Shown here piece by piece: positions 1-6,377 of a stretch of DNA of 11,551 nt (its first letter is position 1; each line of letters starts with the position of its first letter). The position numbers and the translations under genes were made by a program. This stretch comes from an uncultured Campylobacter sp. Lineage in GTDB: Bacteria; Campylobacterota; Campylobacteria; Campylobacterales; Campylobacteraceae. The notes under the pieces are model-generated. The model saw only the letters and a list, made by a program, of their open reading frames with translations, made no database searches and had not been told where the DNA came from. The stretch is from positions 1 through 11,551 of the forward strand of contig NZ_CALHII010000156.1 of assembly GCF_938030815.1 (NCBI RefSeq). The letters are read 5' to 3'.

Positions 1-317
1 GTCCCACTTGTTGATGAGGACGCCGCGCTTGCGTGAGGTTCATTAAATGCATCCGTAGCGATCGAAATTCTATTTACCTCCACTGCATGTGAATAGAGCG
101 ATTTTAGGTGCTCAAATTCCGCTTTTGCCGCGCGATAATCGCTGCCAAATTCGTAGTCGTAAGCATCACCGATCATTACCGTACGGTTTGCCTCTTTTTG
201 GATCGCGCGAATTTGCTCCTTGCCTTCAAGCTCTACGGGCGCGGTTTTACTAGCACAACCCACAATGAGAAATGAAAATGCCATGCTAAAAATCAGCGCT
301 TTTAAAATTCGTTTCAT
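1..317 (-). CDS. Predicted lipoprotein, 3' end missing (runs off the window)
   Basis: This minus-strand frame begins at ATG 315-317 and stays open to base 1, giving 105 codons of an incomplete gene. The first 21 residues form a bacterial lipoprotein signal: basic start MKR, a hydrophobic stretch, then a lipobox LIVGC with the lipidated Cys at 21. The mature part begins ASKTAPVELEGKEQIRAIQ and is hydrophilic, with a mix of acidic and basic residues. I recognise no domain. The start is supported by GGAG 5 nt upstream of the ATG and by a TATAAT box at 343-348. The last about 11 codons before the window edge encode a Ser/Ala-rich stretch that fits poorly with the rest, and the DNA there is unusually GC-rich, so the visible C-terminal end may not belong to this gene. 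The lipoprotein call is fairly safe; the function is unknown. Confidence 0.7.
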   Translation of the reverse strand, partial: MKRILKALIFSMAFSFLIVGCASKTAPVELEGKEQIRAIQKEANRTVMIGDAYDYEFGSDYRAAKAEFEHLKSLYSHAVEVNRISIATDAFNEPHASAASSSTSG

Positions 318-342
318 ATCTACTCCGATAAAATTTTATGCG

Positions 343-348
343 ATTATA
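343..348 (-). promoter_or_regulatory. Candidate -10 box of the partial lipoprotein gene
   Basis: The minus strand reads TATAAT, a consensus sigma-70 -10 hexamer, with an A/T-rich run (TTTAAATTTAGC) directly upstream. It lies 26 nt before the ATG at 317, giving a predicted leader of about 19 nt that contains GGAG. There is no recognisable -35 box, as is usual for Campylobacter promoters. No transcript data support it. Confidence 0.55.
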
Positions 349-398
349 GCTAAATTTAAAGCAGCATTCGACGCACGGTATTGTCCCCGATTGAGACG

Positions 399-454
399 AA
401 TTAAAATTTGAGGACGAGAGCGTATATGAAATACATGACTGAGCGAATTTAATT
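399..454. repeat. Stem-loop repeat, diverged copy A
   Basis: This is a weaker copy of the element at 506-564. Its core reads GAG-CGTAT-ATGAA-ATAC-ATGA (418-438), against GAG-CGTAT-ATTTG-ATAC-GTGA in copy B, 107 nt further on. Outer A/T arms (AATTAAAATT on the left, AATTTAATT on the right) can pair with one mismatch or bulge. It lies in the spacer between the partial lipoprotein promoter and the 3' end of the dehydrogenase gene, with no ORF of its own. It may be a small dispersed intergenic repeat or a degenerate terminator. Confidence 0.45.
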
Positions 455-505
455 AGAATTTAAACGCAGCAGAATAAGGCGCAGTATTTTTTGCCTAGCT
501 GAGGC

Positions 506-564
506 GAAATTTGATTTTTAAGCGGAGCGTATATTTGATACGTGAGCATTAAAAATCAAATTTC
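506..564. repeat. Perfect 16-bp inverted repeat with nested hairpin (copy B)
   Basis: The left arm GAAATTTGATTTTTAA (506-521) and right arm TTAAAAATCAAATTTC (549-564) are exact reverse complements. Inside the 27-nt loop is a second hairpin, CGTAT (528-532) / ATACG (538-542), around ATTTG. The structure starts 36 nt past the stop of the minus-strand dehydrogenase gene, so it could end that transcript. It lacks the GC-rich stem and adjoining T-run of a textbook intrinsic terminator, and a related copy lies 107 nt away, so a mobile or REP-like intergenic repeat is an alternative. Confidence 0.6.
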
Positions 565-599
565 AACGAAGTATAAGTAGAAAAAGACAAGCCTTAAAT

Positions 600-1811
600 T
601 TAGACTTCATACCTCTCGCCCGGTTTCATTTCTATCATCTCCCACGGCAAGCCCTGCTTATTTAGCTCGTCCATGAAAGGCTTGGCGTCGAAATTTTCCA
701 TATTAAAGACGCCTTTGCCGCTCCAGATGCCCCTTGCGACCATCATCGAGCCGATCATCGCAGGTACGCCCGTCGTGTAGCTCACGGCCTGCGCGCCAGT
801 CTCGGCGTAGCAAGCCTCGTGGTCGCAGACGTTGTAGATATAGACCTGACGCTCTTTGCCGTCTTTTAAACCGCGGATTACGCAGCCGATATTGGTTTTG
901 CCTTTCGTGCGAGGGCCGAGCGACGCAGGATCAGGCAACAAGGTCTTTAAAAACTGGATCGGCACGATCTTTACGCCGTTGTGCTCGACCTCGTCGATGC
1001 GTAGCATGCCGACGTTTTCTAGGCATTTCATATGCGTGAGGTAGCTCTGCCCAAATGTCATAAAAAAGCGGATTCTCTTCAGCCCTTTGATGTTTTTTAC
1101 TAAGCTTTCTAGCTCCTCGTGATAGAGCAGGTAGCTGTCCTTGACGCCGACTTTGGGGTAGTCCCATTTAAACATTATCTGCATCGGCTCGGTCTCTTTC
1201 CACTCGCCGCGCTCCCAGTAGCGGCCTTTTGCGCTCACTTCGCGCAGGTTGATTTCAGGATTGAAATTCGTCGCAAACGGATAGCCGTGATCGCCCGCGT
1301 TGCAGTCTAGGATGTCGATCTCGCCGATCTCGTCAAAGAGATTTTGCTGCGCGTAGGCGCAAAATACGTTTGTCACGCCCGGATCAAAGCCGCTTCCTAG
1401 CAGCGCCATAGTGTTTGCGGCTTTAAACTCGCCGTCCTTCGCCCACTGTAGCTTGTATTCAAATTTGGCGGTGTCTGGGTGTTCGTAGTTTGCGGTGTCG
1501 ATGTATGGTATACCAGCGCGAGAGCACGCATCCATCAGCGTTAGGTCCTGGTACGGCAGCGCGACGTTTAGCAGTAGCTCGGCGCCCGTTTTTTTGATGA
1601 GCGCGACCACGGCGTCGGTGTCGTCCGCGTCGATCTGGACGGTATCAATCTGCACGCCTAGGCGGTCTTTGATAAACTTAGCAATCGCGTCGCACTTGCT
1701 TTTAGTGCGGCTAGCAAGGGTTATTTTTGTAAAAACGTCCGCGTTCATCGCGCATTTTACGGTCGCGACTTGGCTCACGCCGCCCGCGCCTATGATTAAG
1801 ATATTTGACAT
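600..1811 (-). CDS. Carboxynorspermidine/carboxyspermidine dehydrogenase (saccharopine dehydrogenase family)
   Basis: A cytoplasmic NAD(P)H enzyme of 403 aa. In Campylobacter the family member (CASDH) condenses aspartate semialdehyde with putrescine to give carboxyspermidine, which a separate decarboxylase turns into spermidine; the diamine preference cannot be read here. The N-terminus MSNILIIGAGGVSQVA is a Rossmann nucleotide-binding motif (GAGGV at 8-12). Family-typical stretches follow, such as LLNVALPYQDLTLMDAC, YIDTANYEHPD and LLGSGFDPGVTNVFCAYA. The C-terminal part contains the conserved TGAQAVSYTTGVPA. An ORF reaches back to 1937, but the extra 42 residues are rich in Leu/Asn/Lys and encoded by spacer-like A/T DNA. 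ATG 1809-1811 has AAGGAG about 7 nt upstream and starts exactly at the Rossmann strand, so I choose it. The partner decarboxylase gene is not in the window. The family assignment is secure. Confidence 0.9.
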   Translation of the reverse strand: MSNILIIGAGGVSQVATVKCAMNADVFTKITLASRTKSKCDAIAKFIKDRLGVQIDTVQIDADDTDAVVALIKKTGAELLLNVALPYQDLTLMDACSRAGIPYIDTANYEHPDTAKFEYKLQWAKDGEFKAANTMALLGSGFDPGVTNVFCAYAQQNLFDEIGEIDILDCNAGDHGYPFATNFNPEINLREVSAKGRYWERGEWKETEPMQIMFKWDYPKVGVKDSYLLYHEELESLVKNIKGLKRIRFFMTFGQSYLTHMKCLENVGMLRIDEVEHNGVKIVPIQFLKTLLPDPASLGPRTKGKTNIGCVIRGLKDGKERQVYIYNVCDHEACYAETGAQAVSYTTGVPAMIGSMMVARGIWSGKGVFNMENFDAKPFMDELNKQGLPWEMIEMKPGERYEV

Positions 1812-2180
1812 TTTGGCTCCTTTAAATTTTAAATTTAGCTGCAATTTTAGCAAATTTAAGATGAATTTTAAGAGGTGAGTGCAATTAATCATAGAGTTTG
1901 GTTGTGGCGGACGCGGAGCGCAAGCCCGCTCTAGCAAGAGCGCCGAAAGCGGCGCGGCGCTAAAATTTACGCAGATAGCGGCATGCCGATTGACGGCGGC
2001 ACGAGATTAAATTTACCGCCTTGTATTGCGCGATAAAATTTTAAGCTTTAAAGGGCTAGTTTAAATTTAACATCCCGCAGCGAAGCGCGGATAATTAAAA
2101 TTTAAAGCTCGCTCGCTTCGCCATAAAATTTATCGCGCCTTTTACCCGATGTACGGCAAAACCGTATACCGCGGCTAAAT
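1812..2180. other. Spacer without a gene; GC-rich hairpins
   Basis: I see no credible gene here beyond the promoter at 1844-1849. The spacer alternates TAAATTT-rich DNA with GC-rich inverted repeats. GCTCT-agca-AGAGC spans 1928-1941 and overlaps a second hairpin, GCGCCG-aaag-CGGCGC, at 1940-1955. An imperfect hairpin lies near 2071-2090 (ATCCCGC...GCGCGGAT). The last lies downstream of the minus-strand DUF2892 remnant and could end its transcript. Short frames across the region have spacer-like composition and no ribosome-binding sites I would trust. Confidence 0.5.
1844..1849 (-). promoter_or_regulatory. Candidate extended -10 promoter of the dehydrogenase gene
   Basis: The minus strand reads TG-C-TAAAAT, an extended -10 box lying 33 nt upstream of the ATG at 1811. 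The surrounding DNA is A/T-rich with short T-tracts. No -35 hexamer is obvious. Its presence in the only spacer upstream of the gene, close to the chosen start, also argues against the longer ORF start at 1937. Confidence 0.45.
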
Positions 2181-2353
2181 TTAGCGCTTTAGCGAACAGC
2201 GGTTTAAAAAGTAACAAGCGGGGCAAAATCCCGTGACGCCCACGATAAAGGGCACGAGCCCCACTAGCCCCACCAGCTGCCAAACAACGGCTTTTGCGAT
2301 CATTATCGCCAGACCGATCAGCGCTCTTATTATCCTAGTTTTTTACTTGGCAT
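2181..2353 (-). pseudogene. DUF2892 (YgaP-type transmembrane) small membrane protein, frameshifted
   Basis: Read on the minus strand, one frame gives KTRIIRALIGLAIMIAK, then VVWQLVGLVGLVPFIVGVTG, then FCPACYFLNRCSLKR and a stop at 2181-2183. This matches the DUF2892 pattern of a short basic lead, RI(I/L)R...LGL, a hydrophobic helix rich in LVGLVPF, and the closing GFCP motif. This frame has no start codon near its beginning. An ATG at 2351-2353 with a purine-rich stretch (AAGAAG) upstream opens MPSKK in another frame and hits a stop after seven codons. Adding one A to the six-A run at 2339-2344 would join the two into a typical small integral membrane protein of about 57 aa. The break may be a true mutation, slipped-strand phase variation or a sequencing error. 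An in-frame ATG further on would give only a 40-aa fragment. Confidence 0.6.
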
Positions 2354-2848
2354 TGCGTTTTCACTTCTTTGTTTTTACATTTTGCACGTATTAATGCTTA
2401 AAATTTTTAAAGTAAGCAATGGCAGCAAACCTCCACCTAGCGTATCATCTTTGAGCCCGCCCTCCTATACACGCACCTTAGTTAAATTCGGCTTCGTTTA
2501 ATTATCTCTTCTTTTGCATAAAAGTGCGATCCGACAAAATTTGTGTGCCTAAGGAGCAAAATTTATTCGAGCTCGATTTAAAATTTTGACGAACGTAAAA
2601 CAAGGCAAACTCGAAGGCAGGCGGGCAGTAGGGTAAAATTTGCGTATCGAAGGATAAAAATTTACATGTAGCTTTAAATTTGAAATCGCGATAAATTTTA
2701 ACCGAGCGGAATTTTATCGTTGCAGAAAGTTTGTCTAAATTTAGCTCGCCGCGTGTTTTAGGGGGTTTAAATTCAGACGCTGCAGCAAAGAAGCGTAGTG
2801 CGATATTTACGATCGAGGCGGCATCGATCTCGCGCCGCACCGCTAAAA
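2354..2848. other. About 500 bases with no gene I can support
   Basis: This stretch is A/T-rich with many AAATTT/TAAAATTT strings and reads as spacer. A minus-strand frame of 116 codons at 2502-2852 exists, but its translation lacks a hydrophobic core or any motif, and its start lies across the 3' end of the next gene. No tRNA, hairpin-plus-T-run terminator or long repeat was seen by eye. Confidence 0.4.
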
Positions 2849-3334
2849 TCAAATTTCGTAGCGATAAATCTTGCCGAAATTTTCGTCCAGAGTATAGCTA
2901 AACTCACCGCCTGCATAATAGATTGTCTCGCCACCCTCCAGCTCGAAGCGTTGGTACACGCGCAGCACGACCTCGTTTTCGCTGATGCCTTGGACATGGA
3001 TAAAAATATCGCTCTTTCTGCCCGCGGTCATCGCCATTTGGTAGAGCTGATTAAATAGCGCGTATTCCGGATCTTTCTCGGCATCCTCTTGGGATAAAAA
3101 GCCTTCCAGCACGCCCAGCATCTCCGCGCGAAATTCCGTCCTGGCACGCGCATAGGCGTTTTGGATATTTTCGATCTGGTTGGTATCGAGTAAATTTAAA
3201 AGTGAATGTTTGCCCACGTAAAGCGTCGCGCTCGATGTGATTTTGCCATCCTTGTCGGTCACTAGTCGCAGAGCTTTCTCTACGCGCCACAAGGCCTCTT
3301 TTAGTTCGAGCCCGCTTTCAATTTCAATTTTCAT
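2849..3334 (-). CDS. Unrecognised 161-aa soluble protein
   Basis: A hypothetical cytoplasmic protein. Two ATGs stand side by side (3335-3337 and 3332-3334). The AAGGA at 3341-3345 is 3 nt from the first and 6 nt from the second, so the second (MKIEIESGLELK) is the better start. There is no signal peptide or membrane segment. The chain is mixed alpha/beta with many charged residues: an N-terminal basic/amphipathic part (EALWRVEKALRLVT), a central helix-prone acidic stretch (RAEMLGVLEGFLSQEDAEKD) and a C-terminal beta-like part with aromatics (GGETIYYAGGEFSYTLDENF). It lies 42 nt downstream of the exporter gene on the same strand. A TAAAAT box at 3361-3366 in that gap could give it its own promoter, so it may be the last gene of the 5570-2849 cluster or a separate unit. 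Codon use matches the neighbours. No function is proposed. Confidence 0.7.
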   Translation of the reverse strand: MKIEIESGLELKEALWRVEKALRLVTDKDGKITSSATLYVGKHSLLNLLDTNQIENIQNAYARARTEFRAEMLGVLEGFLSQEDAEKDPEYALFNQLYQMAMTAGRKSDIFIHVQGISENEVVLRVYQRFELEGGETIYYAGGEFSYTLDENFGKIYRYEI

Positions 3335-3376
3335 CATAGATCCTTTATCAAGAATGCGGAATTTTAGCGTGAAATT

Positions 3377-4006
3377 TTAAATTTTAAAGACAAACTTCGC
3401 GATCAGATACGCCATATACAGCATCAAAACTCCCACCAGCGCGTCGATTATGCGCCATGCCCTACTGCTTGCAAAAAGCTTTGAAAGCGCCCGCGAGCCG
3501 TAGCCTAAGCCGAAAAACCACGCAAACGATACGAACATAACTCCCGCGTAAAACCACGGCTTTTGCGGATCCGCAATCGTAGCTCCGAGCGAGCCCACGA
3601 CCACGACGGTGTCTAAATACACGTGCGGATTTAGAAGCGTCACCGCAAGGGCTTTGGCTACGACGGGCGCTAGCGGGCTATTTGCCGAGTTTTGGATCTT
3701 GGCAAAATGCGAGCCTCTGTAGGCGCTAAATAACGAGCTTAGCGCGTAGCAGAGCAGAAATATGATCCCGCCTATGCCTAAAATTTGGGTAAGAAGCGAG
3801 CCCTGCTTAAGAGTGCCGCCGATTAAAAATATCCCTACGGCCGTAAATACGGCATCGCTTAGCGCGCAAACCATGCAAACAGCCGCGACGTGGTTTTTTG
3901 CAAGACCTTGGGAGATGACGAAGATGTTTTGCGCGCCGATCGCGACGATGAGCGAGAGCATCAGCGCGGCTCCTTGCAAGAAAATTCCGATCGGCAAGGA
4001 GTTCAA
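3377..4006 (-). CDS. LysE/ArgO-type amino-acid exporter
   Basis: An inner-membrane exporter of 209 aa with about six hydrophobic helices, of the LysE superfamily, whose characterised members move lysine, arginine or related amino acids out of the cell. Diagnostic stretches are LSLIVAIGAQNIFVI (17-31), the conserved Asp in ALSDAVF (48-54) and LNPHVYLDTVVV (125-136), which is closest to the ArgO/YggA branch. The substrate cannot be read from sequence. The start is TTG at 4004-4006, overlapping the TGA stop of the upstream gene as TTGA, which implies translational coupling. No better start lies closer to the first helix, and the length is normal for the family (about 200-235 aa). It is the third gene of the overlapping run starting at 5570. 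Nothing visible suggests an adjacent LysR-type regulator. Confidence 0.88.
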   Translation of the reverse strand: MNSLPIGIFLQGAALMLSLIVAIGAQNIFVISQGLAKNHVAAVCMVCALSDAVFTAVGIFLIGGTLKQGSLLTQILGIGGIIFLLCYALSSLFSAYRGSHFAKIQNSANSPLAPVVAKALAVTLLNPHVYLDTVVVVGSLGATIADPQKPWFYAGVMFVSFAWFFGLGYGSRALSKLFASSRAWRIIDALVGVLMLYMAYLIAKFVFKI

Positions 4007-4956
4007 GGCTGCACCTGCCTACTTATTTTACTTTCGCAGGCGGAGCTTTGCATCGCGGTATCGGCGGCATCATAGCTAGCCACTGCCGCACTTTCAGGCG
4101 CAACGTCAGATCCATTATCACCCGCGGGAATTTTAGGCGCGGAATTCTCGGCGCCTGTGAAATTTTCACCCGCGACGGCGCTATTTGAGGAAGCGGCATC
4201 ATTCGGCGCAGAGGAGCTTTGTTCGTTTAAATTTGAAGCGCCCCCTAAATTCTGCGCGTTGTTTAAATCGGCAGCACCGCTAGAATTTTGCATGGCGGAA
4301 TCTTGTGCGGCGCCGGAATTTTCCGCGCCTAAATTTTCATCTAAATTTTGTGCGCCGCAGGAATTCTGCGTATCGGAATTTTGCGAAGCGGAATTTTCAT
4401 CGCGGAGGTTTTTAGCTTTAAAATTTTTACCGCTACTCGCGCTTTTTTTAGAGCCCTTGGCGCCCTTGCGAGTTTTTAAAGCGGTTTGCTCTTCCTCAGG
4501 GCTTTGCGAAAGACCCGCTTTTTCGCGCAAAATTTTACTCAGCTCGTAGATCGAAATTTCAAACGAGCCCGGCAGCGTAGCCTCCGTGTCGCTGTAAAAT
4601 CGTAAAAAATTAAAGCGATCCTGCGCCTGCGGCGCTTTTTTGAATACAAAATTTAAAAGCTCCGTTTTGTTTCTGCCCGCGACAAAGGTTTTTATGCCTA
4701 AATTTGCGATATCTTTGTATTCGAAGCTCTCAGAATTCGCGCCACGCACGATCGTAAAAGCATCCTCGCCGATCTGCAAATAATTTTTAGCGCCGAGTCT
4801 GAGCGCGCAAAAAAACGCGCAAAGCGCCGCGACTACGGAAGCAAAAAGCGCCGCGCCGCCAAAGCCCGCGTGGTAGCAATATCCGCTAGCGAGCGCCAAA
4901 ATCGCCGATCCCGCCAGCGTCATAGCTACGGGCTTTTTATTCTCTTTTACTATCAT
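4003..4956 (-). CDS. Two-helix membrane protein with cytoplasmic PH-like region and Asn/Ser/Ala-rich tail
   Basis: A 317-aa protein I cannot assign to a named family. In order it has a basic start (MIVKENKKP), two close hydrophobic helices (about 11-29 and 33-53), and a folded region at about 56-145 whose strand pattern (LQIGEDAFTIVRG, FEYKDIANLGIKTF, FEISIYELSKIL) resembles bacterial PH-like membrane-associated domains. A basic linker at 160-182 (KTRKGAKGSKKSASSGKNFK) follows, then a low-complexity tail from about 185 to the end with repeated QNS, QNL and AENSG units. The helix-pair/PH-like arrangement is an inference. The start ATG overlaps the TGA of the upstream lipoprotein gene (ATGA, 4953-4956). 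A second in-frame Met at residue 12 is possible. The stop overlaps the exporter start. The tail is expected to be disordered, and its length may vary between strains. Confidence 0.75.
   Translation of the reverse strand: MIVKENKKPVAMTLAGSAILALASGYCYHAGFGGAALFASVVAALCAFFCALRLGAKNYLQIGEDAFTIVRGANSESFEYKDIANLGIKTFVAGRNKTELLNFVFKKAPQAQDRFNFLRFYSDTEATLPGSFEISIYELSKILREKAGLSQSPEEEQTALKTRKGAKGSKKSASSGKNFKAKNLRDENSASQNSDTQNSCGAQNLDENLGAENSGAAQDSAMQNSSGAADLNNAQNLGGASNLNEQSSSAPNDAASSNSAVAGENFTGAENSAPKIPAGDNGSDVAPESAAVASYDAADTAMQSSACESKISRQVQP
4006..4404 (-). repeat. Low-complexity coding repeat (Asn/Ser/Ala tail)
   Basis: This part of the two-helix membrane protein gene encodes about 130 residues dominated by Ala, Asn, Ser, Gly, Gln and Asp. 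Short units recur, including QNS (192-194, 197-199, 223-225), AQNL (202-205, 234-237) and AENS (211-214, 269-272). On the plus strand the DNA shows repeated GCG-GAATTTT-like words, mainly at 4280-4400. The units are imperfect and irregularly spaced, so this is degenerate expansion rather than a clean tandem array. The opposite strand stays open over much of it as a side effect. Confidence 0.6.
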
Positions 4957-5570
4957 CTTCCCTGCTTAATCAGTTGTCTTATATATTCGTAAATTTTAAA
5001 ATTTAGCGCATCCATTACCGAGTCTTTAGAGCCCGGATTTTTGATGCTTTGGTAGTTAAGATTAGTTACGTAATCCTTCCACGCGCCCTTGTTTTTAACG
5101 CTTATGTAGAGGCTGATCTGCGAGTCGTAGAAGTAGTCTCTGTAATAATCGTCGTCGTCCCAAGGATCATAACCGAACGGCATCCCCCAGCCTACGCCCA
5201 CGCCCGTATATCTGTAATATCTGCCAAATCCCATACCAAAGCTAAATCTTGGATTATCCCACGATCTGCGCGAAAAATCCGCCTTGCGGAAGTAGTTTAG
5301 ATTGCCGCCGATTTGGACGTTCGCCGCGCCTTTATTTACGACTTTAAATCCGTCCGCACGCAGATGCTGGATCACTACTTGGGTTAAATTTGAATCCGTC
5401 GTCGAGGTATTGGTGAAATTTACGCTTATGAGCTTATCCTGCGGAAATTCCATAATGTGAAGCGGCTCGGAAGTGCGCACGATACCGCTATTTACGGGCA
5501 CGTTTTTAGAGCAACCTGTAAAAATCAAAAACGCCGAAATGACCAAAAAAAGTGAAATTTTATTTTTCAA
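4953..5570 (-). CDS. Gly/Tyr-rich outer-membrane-type lipoprotein
   Basis: A predicted lipoprotein of 205 aa. The signal is MKNKISLFLVISAFLIFTGC, with lipobox IFTGC and lipidated Cys at 20. After a short Ser/Asn stretch comes a region at about 40-100 with an alternating beta/alpha pattern (DKLISVNFTNTSTTDS, VVIQHLRADGFKVV, NVQIGGNLNYF), similar to small periplasmic lipoproteins that form an alpha/beta sandwich; DUF4136-like is a possibility I cannot confirm. Residues about 108-150 are extremely rich in Gly, Tyr, Phe and Asp (FGMGFGRYYRYTGVGVGWG, then DPWDDDDYYRDYFYD). The C-terminal part returns to beta/alpha. The start is TTG 5568-5570, with AAAGGA 6 nt upstream. It is the first gene of an overlapping cluster (ATGA with the next gene) and has a promoter-like box at 5614-5619. 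Function unknown. Confidence 0.8.
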   Translation of the reverse strand: MKNKISLFLVISAFLIFTGCSKNVPVNSGIVRTSEPLHIMEFPQDKLISVNFTNTSTTDSNLTQVVIQHLRADGFKVVNKGAANVQIGGNLNYFRKADFSRRSWDNPRFSFGMGFGRYYRYTGVGVGWGMPFGYDPWDDDDYYRDYFYDSQISLYISVKNKGAWKDYVTNLNYQSIKNPGSKDSVMDALNFKIYEYIRQLIKQGR

Positions 5571-5613
5571 GACGGATCCTTTCGCTTAAGATTTCAAATC
5601 CTAAATTTGAGTG

Positions 5614-5619
5614 ATTGTA
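5614..5619 (-). promoter_or_regulatory. Candidate extended -10 promoter of the lipoprotein/exporter cluster
   Basis: The minus strand reads TG-C-TACAAT, an extended -10 box, 44 nt before the TTG start at 5570. This would give a leader of about 37 nt including the AAAGGA ribosome site. No -35 hexamer lies at the usual distance, and the upstream DNA is A/T-rich. It would drive the overlapping genes from 5570 down to 3377 and perhaps the 161-aa gene beyond. Confidence 0.5.
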
Positions 5620-5705
5620 GCATAAATTTAAAATTTTAATGTCAGCAAGAAGCGATTTTTTGAAATAATCTAGTGGCAAATGGGTAGGTTCAGAATTTTT
5701 TAATA

Positions 5706-5758
5706 AAATTTCGCGCCGAGCGACCGCTAAATTTAAAGCCGTCGCTCGGTTGAAATTT
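5706..5758 (-). terminator. Strong stem-loop between the fdh operon and the next cluster
   Basis: CCGAGCGAC (5716-5724) and GTCGCTCGG (5741-5749) are perfect reverse complements. An outer pair, AAATTTC (5706-5712) / GAAATTT (5752-5758), extends the stem past a small internal loop. On the minus strand the stem is followed by a T-rich run (GAAATTTTATT), as expected of an intrinsic terminator for a transcript coming from fdhB. It lies about 55 nt past the fdhB stop. Confidence 0.65.
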
Positions 5759-5772
5759 CTGCGAAAAGAGAC

Positions 5773-5804
5773 GGAATTTTAAAACCGGAGGAGTTTAAAA
5801 TTCC
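5773..5804 (-). terminator. A/T-rich hairpin directly after fdhB
   Basis: GGAATTTTAAAAC (5773-5785) pairs with GTTTAAAATTCC (5793-5804) with a single-A bulge and an 8-nt loop (CGGAGGAG on the plus strand). It begins 6 nt after the fdhB stop. Its stem is A/T-rich, so it is more likely an mRNA 3'-end stabiliser or part of a two-hairpin terminator with 5706-5758 than a terminator on its own. Confidence 0.45.
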
Positions 5805-5810
5805 ACAATC

Positions 5811-6368
5811 TTATAGGCTCACGCCGCGCGTAAGCACGCGCTTGCGATAAACCTCCGAAACTCTGCTCGCGTCGCCCACGATTAGAGCGTTCGTGCAACA
5901 GATCGCCGCACACATCGGAACCTTGCCCTCTGCGATGCGGTTTTGACCGTATTTATGCAGTTCCTCGTGCGAAAACGTAGGCTCCGGTCCACCCGCGCAC
6001 ATAGTGCACTTATCCATCGCACCTTTGATACCGAAAGCCCCGTCTCTAGGGAATTGCGGAGCGCCGAACGGACACGCATAGAGGCAGTATCCGCAGCCGA
6101 TACATTTATCTTTGTCATGTAAAACGACGCCGTCGGTTCTGATATAGAAGCATTGAACCGGACAAACCTGCGCGCAAGGCGCATCGGTGCAGTGTTGGCA
6201 AGCAATAGAGCTTGAAACCTCCTGCCCCTCTATGCCCTCGTTTAAAGTGATAACCTTGCGCCTATTGATCTGCACGGGAACCTCGTGCGCCGAGCTGCAG
6301 GCTACCTGGCAACCATAGCAAGCGATGCAACGCTCGACATCGACGTAAAATTTTAATCTTGCCGGCAT
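5811..6368 (-). CDS. fdhB: Formate dehydrogenase iron-sulfur subunit FdhB
   Basis: The 185-aa electron-transfer subunit of the periplasmic formate dehydrogenase. It passes electrons from the FdhA active site toward the membrane quinone pool. Four cysteine groups for [4Fe-4S] clusters are visible: C14/C17/C20/C24 (CIACYGCQVAC); C57/C60/C65/C69 (CQHCTDAPCAQVC) with C73; C89/C92/C95/C99 (CIGCGYCLYAC); and C121/C124 with C153/C157. It has no signal peptide, as expected of a subunit exported as a passenger of TAT-bearing FdhA, and no C-terminal transmembrane anchor. The ATG is 9 nt after the fdhA stop, and the ribosome site TAAGGAG overlaps that stop, so the two genes are co-translated. No cytochrome b gene (fdhC) follows; two hairpins and an unrelated cluster do. 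Confidence 0.93.
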   Translation of the reverse strand: MPARLKFYVDVERCIACYGCQVACSSAHEVPVQINRRKVITLNEGIEGQEVSSSIACQHCTDAPCAQVCPVQCFYIRTDGVVLHDKDKCIGCGYCLYACPFGAPQFPRDGAFGIKGAMDKCTMCAGGPEPTFSHEELHKYGQNRIAEGKVPMCAAICCTNALIVGDASRVSEVYRKRVLTRGVSL

Positions 6369-6377
6369 TTTATCTCC

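Noticed and set aside
1812..1937. Longer start for the carboxyspermidine dehydrogenase (42 extra residues)
   Set aside because: The extension is encoded by A/T-rich spacer, shows no family similarity, and would include the promoter-like box. ATG 1811 has a good ribosome site and begins at the Rossmann strand.
2502..2852. 116-codon minus-strand frame
   Set aside because: Its translation has no motif or hydrophobic core, its composition is that of spacer, and it begins across the 3' end of the neighbouring gene.
4157..4549. 130-codon plus-strand frame
   Set aside because: It is the complement of the low-complexity tail, rich in Phe/Cys/Ala-Glu words produced by the repeats, and lacks a credible ribosome site.
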